Shown: piece after piece, positions 52,692 to 61,169 of the stretch
Layout: every line of letters begins with the position of its first letter
Numbering within the stretch: the stretch's first letter is position 1
Assembly (NCBI GenBank): GCA_002316315.1
Contig: DCDG01000023.1
Coordinates: 62,001-126,000 of the forward strand
Reading direction: 5' to 3'
Source of the DNA: Candidatus Aminicenantes bacterium UBA1061
GTDB lineage: Bacteria > Acidobacteriota > Aminicenantia > Aminicenantales > Saccharicenantaceae
Length of the DNA stretch: 64,000 nt
Notes under the pieces: model-generated
The model's input: only the letters and a program-made list of their open reading frames with translations
Database searches by the model: none
Told to the model about the DNA's origin: nothing
Translations under genes and position numbers: made by a program

Positions 52692-54762
52692 GTTTTTCCT
52701 TCACTGTTTTAACTATTGCCCTTATCTTATCCTGTTTGGGCTCCAGCTGCAGAGATCTTTCATAAGCCTCCAAAGCTTCTTCCTTCTGATCAAGCGCAAG
52801 ATAGCAATCCCCAATAGCATTGAGGACGCTTAAATTAGTTCCAAATTTGACCAGATAAGTCTTGAAGGCATCAATCGCTTCTTCGTATTCTTCGAGTGCC
52901 TGCAAACTCTGCCCTAGAATGAGTAGAAATGAAGAGTCAGGGCTGTTATGGAATTTTTTAGCTATATCCTTAGCCCTGGGATAGTGCTCAATCTTAAAAC
53001 AGGCCCTGGCCAGCTCGAGAGCAAATCTCTGATTATCTGGATCGCGCCTGTAAGCTGATTCGAGTAAAGGCAAAGCCTGGTCGAGCTCTCCTTTATTAAA
53101 TAACTGCAAGCCAAGAATGTAGGCAATCTCGGGACTATTAGACGAAGTAAAAGGAAGTGATAAAACCCACGGCCGGTTCAGGGAGCCTAAAGACGTTATA
53201 TAAAAATTTTCCTTGCGGGAAAGAAGAGGCTGGTTCGCAGGATCGAGAAGAGCAACTTGCAGGACATAATAATCAGGCACTAAATCTCTCAGGTCGAAAT
53301 CCTCTATGATATTGCCCGGATCCACGTATTCACTCAACTTTCTATTGATGATCTTGACCGGCTTGTCTCCTTTGATGATGGAAAACTCCACCGAGGCTTC
53401 TTCCTTCAATTTCTGATTCAGTCCCTGTAGCTGAACATAAACAGTCATAACGTCTGTTTGAAGAAAATCGTTTCTGGGCGAGGGCCTGAGCAGAACACCT
53501 TTAAAAAAGAAAGGTTTAATCTGGACAGCCTGTTTTGAGTTTCTGTCAACAGCATTAGCCAGAATGATATTGCTCATCCAGAGATTTTCTGACCCGGGAA
53601 CTTTCAGGCTGGCTTCTATGGTAGTAAATTCTTTTGAGACAGTATTTTTGATGATTACATTGAGTTTATAATCTCCGGGTATCAATGGGAAAATATCCTG
53701 AAAGCTGAAAAGCTTATTTCTGATCAAATCAATCTGGCTGGAATTCATCTCTATGGGTACCCTTCTTTCAAACTGATAAATTATGGTGTTCCGACTGTCA
53801 ACAACAGTGCCATTGATCTCAAGGATAGCTGTAAATTTGTCTCCATATTGTTCAAACGACAGGCGGCGTGGTTCGATAAGATAATGAACAAAAGCAGTAC
53901 TCTTGGAATCGACAAAGACATCAGCTAAAAAATCGCTTTCTATATAGTTGGCAGTATAATCAACATCTATGATGTCTTTATAAGCCAGCAGCTTTTCCGC
54001 ATAAGAATCGCTGACCTTAAAGGTAGGAGCAGCCGGAATTTTGGAATAAAGCAGCAGATCAGAGGCCAGGGAAGGGGTTGGACTGAGGTTTACCTCATTG
54101 GGAAGAAGGCTGAATGAAATATTGGCCAGCTCTGGATTAATATTAGCCAGAGCTCTGGCCGCAGACATATAGTCAGCGGGATCCCCATTATAGTTCCACA
54201 TCAAACTTTGAGCACCATCCTTTATTGGTGAGTAAAGTATGTAATCTCCTGCATTGTATTTTTTGAAAAACACCACATTAAAAGCAGAGGGCAACCCATA
54301 CTCATCCATTCCCTCATAAAACCAGACCTGAGTCGGATATATTTCACTCTCATTTTCCAGCCTGGTAATCTGTTTTGGCTCACCCAGGATGACATAAATC
54401 CTGCCCATTTCGGTTCTCCAGCCAGGGCTAGCCGTCTCTCTTCCAAATCTTTCGTTAGCATATTTTATCCGCCTATAATGTTCAGTTTTAAACTCATTCT
54501 CAGGAGTATTGGGAGTTGGGTCGCGCTGTTTCCAGAAAGCTTCAATAAAAATATCTCTTTCCCGGTCCGTCTTTAAGCTTAAGAAGACCTGACGCTCTTT
54601 TTCAGAAATGATATAGACAACTTCTTCTTCTAACCATTTCTTATATTTAAAGGGGAGTTCCTTGGCTGAAGTGCTGGCTTTTTTGGACTGGGGCAACGCC
54701 ACTGCCACTGATAGAGAAATCAATGACAAAAAAAGAAGAATACAAACAATGCCCTTCTTCAT
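52684..54762 (-). CDS. exported GWxTD-domain/TPR protein
   Basis: A 692-residue protein with signal peptide MKKGIVCILLFLSLISLSVA, the GWxTD domain (AFWKQRDPTPNTPENEF, then GWRTEMGRIYVILGEPKQI from residue 114), a long beta-rich region, and C-terminal TPRs from about 545 (including DQALPLLESAYRRDPDNQRF). It is highly similar in order and motifs to the gene at the right edge of the window. A TTGACA-N17-TATATT promoter ends only a few bases before the ATG, and no Shine-Dalgarno is present, so the message may be leaderless. It is followed by the GWxTD lipoprotein gene. Confidence 0.87.
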   Translation of the reverse strand: MKKGIVCILLFLSLISLSVAVALPQSKKASTSAKELPFKYKKWLEEEVVYIISEKERQVFLSLKTDRERDIFIEAFWKQRDPTPNTPENEFKTEHYRRIKYANERFGRETASPGWRTEMGRIYVILGEPKQITRLENESEIYPTQVWFYEGMDEYGLPSAFNVVFFKKYNAGDYILYSPIKDGAQSLMWNYNGDPADYMSAARALANINPELANISFSLLPNEVNLSPTPSLASDLLLYSKIPAAPTFKVSDSYAEKLLAYKDIIDVDYTANYIESDFLADVFVDSKSTAFVHYLIEPRRLSFEQYGDKFTAILEINGTVVDSRNTIIYQFERRVPIEMNSSQIDLIRNKLFSFQDIFPLIPGDYKLNVIIKNTVSKEFTTIEASLKVPGSENLWMSNIILANAVDRNSKQAVQIKPFFFKGVLLRPSPRNDFLQTDVMTVYVQLQGLNQKLKEEASVEFSIIKGDKPVKIINRKLSEYVDPGNIIEDFDLRDLVPDYYVLQVALLDPANQPLLSRKENFYITSLGSLNRPWVLSLPFTSSNSPEIAYILGLQLFNKGELDQALPLLESAYRRDPDNQRFALELARACFKIEHYPRAKDIAKKFHNSPDSSFLLILGQSLQALEEYEEAIDAFKTYLVKFGTNLSVLNAIGDCYLALDQKEEALEAYERSLQLEPKQDKIRAIVKTVKEKRE

Positions 54763-54770
54763 ATAACAAA

Positions 54771-54799
54771 AATATAATAATAACAGTTTAGAATGTCAA
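54771..54799 (-). promoter_or_regulatory. sigma-70 promoter of the GWxTD pair
   Basis: On the minus strand TTGACA (54794-54799), 17-bp spacer, TATATT (54771-54776). The predicted start (near 54764) is only about two bases from the ATG at 54762. Confidence 0.7.
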
Positions 54800-54830
54800 G
54801 CCAGCAAAAGGATGTTCAAACTGGCTCAGG

Positions 54831-54858
54831 TTGACAGCAGGAGTTTTTTCAATAGAAT
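54831..54858 (+). promoter_or_regulatory. sigma-70 promoter of tRNA-Val
   Basis: TTGACA (54831-54836), 16-bp spacer, TAGAAT (54853-54858), 18 bp before the mature 5' end of the tRNA. Confidence 0.6.
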
Positions 54859-54876
54859 TAGAAAGGCAATGGAAAT

Positions 54877-54951
54877 GGGCGATTAGCTCAGAGGCAGAGC
54901 GCTACCTTCACACGGTAGAAGTCAGAGGTTCGAATCCTCTATCGCCCACCA
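54877..54951 (+). tRNA. tRNA-Val (CAC)
   Basis: A 75-nt cloverleaf: acceptor GGGCGAT with ATCGCCC, D arm AGCTCAGAGGCAGAGC, anticodon loop TTCACAC giving CAC, T arm AGAGGTTCGAATCCTCT, discriminator A and encoded CCA. It lies between the divergent GWxTD promoter and the regulatory region of receptor 3. Confidence 0.96.
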
Positions 54952-55004
54952 TAAGGAAGGGATGTTCTTTTCTCTTCAAATTAATGAGGTATTCCATAGG
55001 AAAT

Positions 55005-55040
55005 ATCCAATAAGTTGGATAGACATCCAAATTCGTGGAT
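55005..55040 (+). promoter_or_regulatory. paired perfect dyad, putative sigma-54 activator sites (receptor 3)
   Basis: Site A, 55005-55020, and site B, 55025-55040, are both exact ATCCA-N6-TGGAT. Centres are 20 bp apart, about 96 and 116 bp upstream of the predicted start, a typical position for a sigma-54 activator. Confidence 0.7.
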
Positions 55041-55102
55041 ATTTTAAGCTGATGGATTTTATCATATTATTGATAATTAATGAGTTAATACGCTTTTTTT
55101 TC

Positions 55103-55118
55103 TGGCATAAAAATTGCA
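55103..55118 (+). promoter_or_regulatory. sigma-54 (-24/-12) promoter of TonB receptor 3
   Basis: CTGGCA-N6-TTGCA with TGGC at 55103-55106 and TTGC at 55114-55117. The predicted start is near 55129, giving a leader of about 141 nt containing a perfect hairpin (55201-55225) and an orphan full Shine-Dalgarno (55151-55160). Confidence 0.78.
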
Positions 55119-55200
55119 TTTAGGAAGGGTTCAGAGATATTTTTATATCAAAGGAGGTGATAGAAAGAGGAAAAGATAATTTTAAGAACAAAGTCAAAGT

Positions 55201-55225
55201 GGGATGATTTGGTTAAAATCATCCC
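55201..55225 (+). repeat. leader hairpin of receptor 3
   Basis: GGGATGATTT and AAATCATCCC form a perfect 10-bp stem around a GGTTA loop. It has no T run, so it is not a terminator; it sits 45 nt before the start codon. Confidence 0.7.
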
Positions 55226-55269
55226 AGGGCAAAGGAAACAAAAATCATTCGAAAGGAGATGTAATTCGA

Positions 55270-58200
55270 ATGAAGAAAAAAACTTTAGTTTTTATGCTGG
55301 CTCTCGTTCTCATCTCCGGTAGCATTGCTTTTGCTCAGATCATGCCCGAAGGGAAAATTACCGGTAAGGTCGTTGATGACCAGGGTAATCCACTTCCGGG
55401 CGTCACAGTTGAGGCCACCAGCCCGAGACTGGTTGGTAAAGCAGCCACGGTAACTGATGCTACCGGCACTTTCCGTCTGATGGCTTTGCCATCCGGAACA
55501 TATCAGTTGACTTTTAGCTTACCCGGTTTCAAAACACTGGTCAGAAAGGACATTGTGCTCCAGTTATCTCAAACTCTGGTACTCAATGTCACCATAGAAC
55601 CGGCTGCCATTGAAGAGCAGGTTACCGTTGTTGGCCAGAGCCCCTTAGTTGACGTCAAAAGCACCGTCAAGGGCCAGGTCATGACGAAAGAGGTCTTTAT
55701 GAGCCTGCCTCGCGGTCGTACATTTGACACATTAATCAGTACGATGCCTGGCGTTACCAGTGAAGGGATTACAGGCGGTCTCTCAGTTGACGGAGCCACT
55801 GGTACTGAGAATATGTGGTATATCGACGGGGCAAATATCACCAATATACACCTCGGAACAAGAGGTCAAAATGTCGTTCTCGAGCTGGTAGATGAAGTTA
55901 AAGTTACTGCTTCCGGTTACAATGCTGAATTTGGTGGCTCAATGGGCGGCGTGGTTAACGTTATCAGCCGTTCTGGTGGAAACACCTTCCATGGCGATAT
56001 CATGGGTTATTACAATAACAACAAGCTCTGGATGCAAGGCAAAGACCGCCAATATTTACGTCAGAATCCATATGTATATGGCCAGTATGAATATGTAAGT
56101 GATGATGACCTTTATTTTGACGGCGGTAAAAAACGGGACAAATACAACCGGCTCGAAGGAATCGTTAGCTTTGGTGGTTATATTTTGAAAGACAAGTTGT
56201 GGTTCTTCGCTTCATTCGACCCGATTTACATTGAGACCAAGGCTCTCAGGGATTTCAATCAGAGACAGGGTCCGTGGTCTGAATTCAAGCAAACAAATAA
56301 CTACTATAACGGTTCAATAAAATTGACGGCAGCTCCAGCCAGGGGGTTAAGAGTCTCGCTGAGTTATGTCAATAATTTCTACACTTATAAGGGAACTATA
56401 CCCAGTGTTAATGGAACCGATAACCCCAATACAGATTATGCCAACTATGGATATGACTATCCAAACTGGAATGCGGCTTATTCGATTGATTATACCGCCA
56501 GCAATAACCTGTTGTTAAGTCTACGGGGAGGCTATCATCTGCAGAACCAGACGAACCCCGGGGTAAAAGCACCAGATCATAGCATGCATTATTTCAGTTC
56601 TGGCAATTCGAACTACTCAAAATATTTAAACGATCCTTACTACATTGCCAATCCGACTCTTCTCCATTATACTGGCTGGTCTAACTACTCTACTGCCTGG
56701 GATTACAAGAAGAGACTTTATGACAACTTCAGTACCAACTTTGATGTAACTTATTATGCTAACTTTGCAGGTGAGCATGCCTTCAAGGCTGGTGTTCAGT
56801 GGATTTACCTCCATGAAAATGTTGATCAGATAATTCCTCATCCCCTGGTTAACCTCTACTTCGGCCGAACCTATAACGGGCTGGGCTTTCCTGTTGGGGC
56901 TGGTGCTCCTGAGTTTCTTGATGATGGTGTAACTCCCAATCCATATTATGGTTACTATGGTTATTATATGGTCAGAAGCAGTTTTACTTCCGTTTATGGC
57001 TACCAGTGGAATGTACACAGCAATAACTGGGCTCTTTATATCCAGGACTCCTGGACAATAGGCAACAGATTAACCATTAACTACGGCTTAAGAACTGAAT
57101 CTGAATATGTTCCTTCTTTTGCCACTAATAATCCACAATTGGCCAACATTAAACCCATTAAATTCAGTTTTGGCGACAAGCTGGCTCCAAGAATCGGGGC
57201 AGTTTATGATGTTTTTGGTGACTCCAGCCTGAAAATATTTGCCCACTTCGGCATTTACTATGATGTTATGAAGCTCTACATGGCTGAGGGCGCCTTTGGT
57301 GGTTTTAAGTGGATAACTGATTATTATGCCCTGCAGGATCCTGACTGGACCAAGATTGCAGCCAGCGGTCTGATTGATGATTTCGCTAGTCAGCAAAATG
57401 GCAACACCTATGCTGGAAGTATCAATTATCGTGAAGTTTCATTTGATACTGTTGATCCTAACCTGAAGCCTGTATCCCAGAGGAATCTTTCCTTCGGAAT
57501 CGAAAAGAAACTGTCAGAAGATCTTTCATTGTCTCTGCGTTTTGTCCAGAACCATCTGATCAGAACAATTGAGGATATAGGAGTATATGTAAGAAATCCA
57601 GAAACTGGCATGAACCGCGAAATTTATTACATTGCCAATCCTGGTTATGGCTATACAAAACCTGCTTCTGAAGGCGGAAAGTTCTCTGATTTGCTCACTA
57701 TTGTTACGCCCGATCCTGATTGGGTGGCTGATCCAGCAGCCTGGGCAGCAGCACATCCTGGCGAGAATCCTATAAATCTTAACTATTACTGGTACTGGCC
57801 TGAGCCAAAAGCTAGAAGAGAATATTATGGACTGAACGTCTCCTTAGAAAAGAGATTCAGCCATCACTGGCAGGGCGGTATCAACTATACTTTAAGCCGG
57901 GTTGAAGGCAACTATGGTGGCTTGAGCTCCCCCGATGAAAGTGGACGTAATTCACCCAACGTAGAAAGATACTTTGATTACTGGTTCATGCATTATAAAG
58001 TCGATGGCAGACCTCTCGATGGTCCACTCCCTCAGGATAGAACTCACTACATCAAAGCTTATGGCTCTTATGCCTTCCCGTTTGGTTTGACTGTTGGTTT
58101 AACCGCCTATTGCAGAAGTGGCCTTCCACGGAGCAGCTACCTCAATATTAATAACACCTATATGTATCCTTACGGTTATGGAGATCTTGGTCGTCTACCC

Positions 58201-58506
58201 TGGGCCGCCTGGGCTGACCTGTATCTGGAATACACATTGCGTTTTGCCCACCGCTATTCCTTCTCTATTAACGCCCAGATTAACAACGTAACCAATACCA
58301 AATCAATAACCGGTAAGAGTAACACCCTTAACCGAGTCTCAATATGGGCAGATGATGTGGAATTTCTTGATGGAACATTAGTCCAAGACCTTCAGAACAG
58401 AATTGATGCGAGCGATCCTGGTTATCCAGCGAGTCCAGCTTTCAATATGTGGACAAGCAGAATGGACGCCTGGTCGGCCAGACTGGGCTTCAAGTTTTCC
58501 TTCTAA
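55270..58506 (+). CDS. TonB-dependent receptor, Oar/SusC-like (receptor 3)
   Basis: Start chosen at ATG 55270 (MKKKTLVFMLALVLISGSIA), with AAGGAGATG upstream; an earlier in-frame start lies inside the leader hairpin. The 1078-residue protein has a signal peptide ending at FAQ, a carboxypeptidase-regulatory-like domain (GKVVDDQGNPLPGVTVEATS), TonB-box-like EEQVTVVGQSPLVDVKS, a plug with WYIDGANITNIHLG and AEFGGSMGGVVNVISRSGG, and a Tyr-rich barrel ending WSARLGFKFSF. It is a close paralogue of receptor 2, sharing long identical blocks in the first 200 residues, with a divergent barrel interior. That pattern suggests a shared energising partner and different ligands. A terminator follows directly. 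Confidence 0.93.
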   Translation: MKKKTLVFMLALVLISGSIAFAQIMPEGKITGKVVDDQGNPLPGVTVEATSPRLVGKAATVTDATGTFRLMALPSGTYQLTFSLPGFKTLVRKDIVLQLSQTLVLNVTIEPAAIEEQVTVVGQSPLVDVKSTVKGQVMTKEVFMSLPRGRTFDTLISTMPGVTSEGITGGLSVDGATGTENMWYIDGANITNIHLGTRGQNVVLELVDEVKVTASGYNAEFGGSMGGVVNVISRSGGNTFHGDIMGYYNNNKLWMQGKDRQYLRQNPYVYGQYEYVSDDDLYFDGGKKRDKYNRLEGIVSFGGYILKDKLWFFASFDPIYIETKALRDFNQRQGPWSEFKQTNNYYNGSIKLTAAPARGLRVSLSYVNNFYTYKGTIPSVNGTDNPNTDYANYGYDYPNWNAAYSIDYTASNNLLLSLRGGYHLQNQTNPGVKAPDHSMHYFSSGNSNYSKYLNDPYYIANPTLLHYTGWSNYSTAWDYKKRLYDNFSTNFDVTYYANFAGEHAFKAGVQWIYLHENVDQIIPHPLVNLYFGRTYNGLGFPVGAGAPEFLDDGVTPNPYYGYYGYYMVRSSFTSVYGYQWNVHSNNWALYIQDSWTIGNRLTINYGLRTESEYVPSFATNNPQLANIKPIKFSFGDKLAPRIGAVYDVFGDSSLKIFAHFGIYYDVMKLYMAEGAFGGFKWITDYYALQDPDWTKIAASGLIDDFASQQNGNTYAGSINYREVSFDTVDPNLKPVSQRNLSFGIEKKLSEDLSLSLRFVQNHLIRTIEDIGVYVRNPETGMNREIYYIANPGYGYTKPASEGGKFSDLLTIVTPDPDWVADPAAWAAAHPGENPINLNYYWYWPEPKARREYYGLNVSLEKRFSHHWQGGINYTLSRVEGNYGGLSSPDESGRNSPNVERYFDYWFMHYKVDGRPLDGPLPQDRTHYIKAYGSYAFPFGLTVGLTAYCRSGLPRSSYLNINNTYMYPYGYGDLGRLPWAAWADLYLEYTLRFAHRYSFSINAQINNVTNTKSITGKSNTLNRVSIWADDVEFLDGTLVQDLQNRIDASDPGYPASPAFNMWTSRMDAWSARLGFKFSF

Positions 58507-58530
58507 GTTAGCTCAGAACTCGATTCAAGA

Positions 58531-58562
58531 CCCGTCCCCCGCCCGGGGGACGGGTTTTTTAT
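58531..58562 (+). terminator. strong terminator of receptor 3
   Basis: A perfect 10-bp stem CCCGTCCCCC / GGGGGACGGG with a GCCC loop and a T run (58555-58561). Confidence 0.92.
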
Positions 58563-58647
58563 TTGGAGCGGGATTTTTGACCAGGCTTTATGTTTTAGCT
58601 CTCTGTTTTTAGGGAGCTAAATAAGGTGGACAAATAGAAAGTTGACC

Positions 58648-58818
58648 ATGGCCAAATTGCCAATTAAATTTAACACGGCCGTGCACTCCAAAAAGTCAAT
58701 CACCCTGTGGGCCTGGTGGAAGGAAAAAGCTAATAACAGCCAGAAGCTAACCAGACGGCTGGAATATTATCTCTATCGGGGGTTTCGAGGTTCCAAAGTT
58801 CAAAAAAAGTCTAATTAA
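58648..58818 (+). CDS. small basic ORF, doubtful
   Basis: A 56-codon frame giving a basic, aromatic-rich peptide (TLWAWWKEKANN, then LTRRLEYYLYRGFRG). The nearest purine-rich stretch (AAGGTGG) is about 19 nt upstream, too far for a normal ribosome site. Its end overlaps the 3' end of the convergent sulfatase-like gene by 8 bp. I do not recognise it. It may be spurious, though it fills an otherwise empty gap. Confidence 0.25.
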   Translation: MAKLPIKFNTAVHSKKSITLWAWWKEKANNSQKLTRRLEYYLYRGFRGSKVQKKSN

Positions 58819-61078
58819 CCTGTCCTGCCAGCTTTTCCAGCCGGCTGAGCTCAGCTTTTGCCTGAGCAATACTTCCCGGATCATCTCCGGTCGAATTTTC
58901 GAGATAAAGGCGGAGATATTTTATGGCATTTGCCACATCCCCAGCCTTTTCATAAGCTACAGCCAGATTAAAGTAGCCGGATCTGGTAGGCATGATGGCC
59001 AGAGCCTGTCTCAAATAAAATAGAGCCTGGTCATGTTCCCCAAGGTAAGAATAAGCAATACCAATAAGTTGATAGAAGGACTGATCTCCCGGATAATCCT
59101 CTATAAGTTTCTTGTAGATTTCAATAGCTTCTTTGAGCTTACCGCTCGAAGCCAGATTGCCGGCGTAAGACATTCTTAGAAACTTGCTCTCCGGTTCGAC
59201 AGCCAGAGCCTGTTCATAATACTTTCTGCCTTCTTCTTTCCGTCCAAGGGTATCGAGAATACCAGCACAAACGGTCAGAGCATCAACATTCCTGGAATTT
59301 AAATTAAGTACCTGATTCATTATGGAGAAGGCTTCGGCCAGTTTCCCGCTAACCAGATAAGTATGGCCCAGCCGAACGAGAAGTATTTCAGAATCAGGTA
59401 ATCTGGCCAGGCCTTTTTTCAATGTCTCCACAGCTTCTTCCATTTTCCTCTGACGGGCTTGAACAATGGCCAGATTGACATAGCTGGCTGGCGAATCGGG
59501 TATTTCATCCATAATCTTAAAATAAATTTGCTCGGCTTCGGCATATCTTTCTTCATATTCAGCCATCTGGGCTTGCTGAATTAAATTCAAAAGATCAATT
59601 TTTTCTTTTGGATCAGGAAGGACAGAAGCTACCCTGGCCGGTGCAAAACTCAAGTAGCCAAGAGAACGAAGCTTTTCAGTATCAGCAGCAGTCGGGCCAC
59701 TGCCAGAAGGCTTGGTCATCTCCTGCCCCCCAGCCATCAGCAGCTCAGCCTCCAATTGCTTTCTCAGCTTGGTGGTAATGTCTGGTGAGGAATCGAGAAG
59801 ATTTTTCCTTTCCTCCGGGTCAGTCTTAAGATCATAAAGTTCAGGTCGCGGGCACTGAATGTATTTCCATCTGTCAGCTACCAGAGCAACCAGCTCTGAC
59901 CAGCCAAAGTTTTCTCGAGGATAAAAGGTTTCGATGAGGGCTATTCTGTCTTTCTTTTCTTTTCCTTCTATTAGCGGTAACAGGCTTTTCCCCTGAACAG
60001 GCAAGGAGCTGGCCCCAGCACCGCTCAGCTCCAGAACAGTCGGTGCAATATCCAGTAACCTGACTGTCTGATTTACCACCCCTTTCTTTGGAAATATTTT
60101 TTTATTCCAGATAATTAACGGGACGCGCACTGTCTCTTCATACAGGAATAAGCCATGGCCTCTTTCCACCTTATCCCCCAGGCCTTCTCCGTGGTCCCCG
60201 GCTATGATAATAATCGTTTTATCCAGCAATCCTTTCGACTTCAGTGCTTCCAGAATTTTGCCGAGATAAAAATCCATATAGGCAATTTCGCCGTCGTAGG
60301 GATGGTCAACATAATCTTCTTTATAGGGAGAAGGGGGATCATAAGGCAAATGAGGGTCAAAATAATGTATCCAGCTAAAAAACTTATCCTTATAATTATT
60401 TTCCAGCCAGGCAGAAAAACGAGCAAAAGTGACCTCAGCCCGCCGCTCGGCATTATTGGTTTTAAAAGGGAGATCTGCCTCGAAGGTATCATCATAGTCT
60501 TCAAATCCGCGGTCCAGGCCGAATCTCGAGTCAACAGAAAAGGAGGAAACAAAGGCCGCCGTTTTATAACCTCTGGTAGCCAGAACCTCAGTTATAGTTT
60601 TTATCCCAGCCGGAAGGTAGTGGCCATTATCACGGATTCCATGAGCCACAGGTTCAAGACCGGTTAACATTGTGACATGAGAAGGAAGGGTAAGCGGAGC
60701 TGAGCAATAGACCCGGTTAAAGCGCCAGCCTTCGCCAGCCAAACGGTCGAGATTGGGCGTAACTGCTTTTTTATACCCATAACAGCCAAGGTGATCAGCT
60801 CTGGTAGTATCAAGTGTTATTAATAATACATTGCAAGAAGGAGCTGACCTCAGATCAGTCCCAGGTGTCCTGAATTTGAGGACAGCTACCAGGCCGGCTA
60901 AAACAAGGATCAAGCCGATAATCATCCACATCAGGGGCTTACCTTTTTTAGCCCGCCAGCCTGGTTGTTCTTCTGCTTCTTTTAATTTCCTGCTTACATT
61001 TCCTTTTGAATCATAGTGGCGGCCAGCTTTTTGCGCAAGCCGCCCATCCCTATCTTTTCTGCTTTTCTTCCTGCTCAT
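58811..61078 (-). CDS. membrane-anchored sulfatase-like/TPR protein 3 (Thr at the nucleophile site)
   Basis: A 755-residue protein. About 48 polar, very basic N-terminal residues in the cytoplasm precede one membrane helix (LMWMIIGLILVLAGLVAVL). The alkaline-phosphatase-superfamily domain follows (LITLDTTRADHLGCYG; IAGDHGEGLGDKVERGHG), then six or so TPR units from about residue 500. The nucleophile position is T130-L-P-S-H134, as in the other two copies. The long basic cytoplasmic lead is unique to this copy. It follows the carboxypeptidase-regulatory-like/TPR gene on the same strand and is convergent with receptor 3. No strong ribosome site precedes the ATG. Confidence 0.85.
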   Translation of the reverse strand: MSRKKSRKDRDGRLAQKAGRHYDSKGNVSRKLKEAEEQPGWRAKKGKPLMWMIIGLILVLAGLVAVLKFRTPGTDLRSAPSCNVLLITLDTTRADHLGCYGYKKAVTPNLDRLAGEGWRFNRVYCSAPLTLPSHVTMLTGLEPVAHGIRDNGHYLPAGIKTITEVLATRGYKTAAFVSSFSVDSRFGLDRGFEDYDDTFEADLPFKTNNAERRAEVTFARFSAWLENNYKDKFFSWIHYFDPHLPYDPPSPYKEDYVDHPYDGEIAYMDFYLGKILEALKSKGLLDKTIIIIAGDHGEGLGDKVERGHGLFLYEETVRVPLIIWNKKIFPKKGVVNQTVRLLDIAPTVLELSGAGASSLPVQGKSLLPLIEGKEKKDRIALIETFYPRENFGWSELVALVADRWKYIQCPRPELYDLKTDPEERKNLLDSSPDITTKLRKQLEAELLMAGGQEMTKPSGSGPTAADTEKLRSLGYLSFAPARVASVLPDPKEKIDLLNLIQQAQMAEYEERYAEAEQIYFKIMDEIPDSPASYVNLAIVQARQRKMEEAVETLKKGLARLPDSEILLVRLGHTYLVSGKLAEAFSIMNQVLNLNSRNVDALTVCAGILDTLGRKEEGRKYYEQALAVEPESKFLRMSYAGNLASSGKLKEAIEIYKKLIEDYPGDQSFYQLIGIAYSYLGEHDQALFYLRQALAIMPTRSGYFNLAVAYEKAGDVANAIKYLRLYLENSTGDDPGSIAQAKAELSRLEKLAGQVN

Positions 61079-61169
61079 CCTGTATTTATTTCCGGAATCT
61101 GATTAGGCCCGCCCTCAATGCTCGCTTTTATAAAGCCAAACGCCTGGTTTTCTATTTTATTATCCAACA

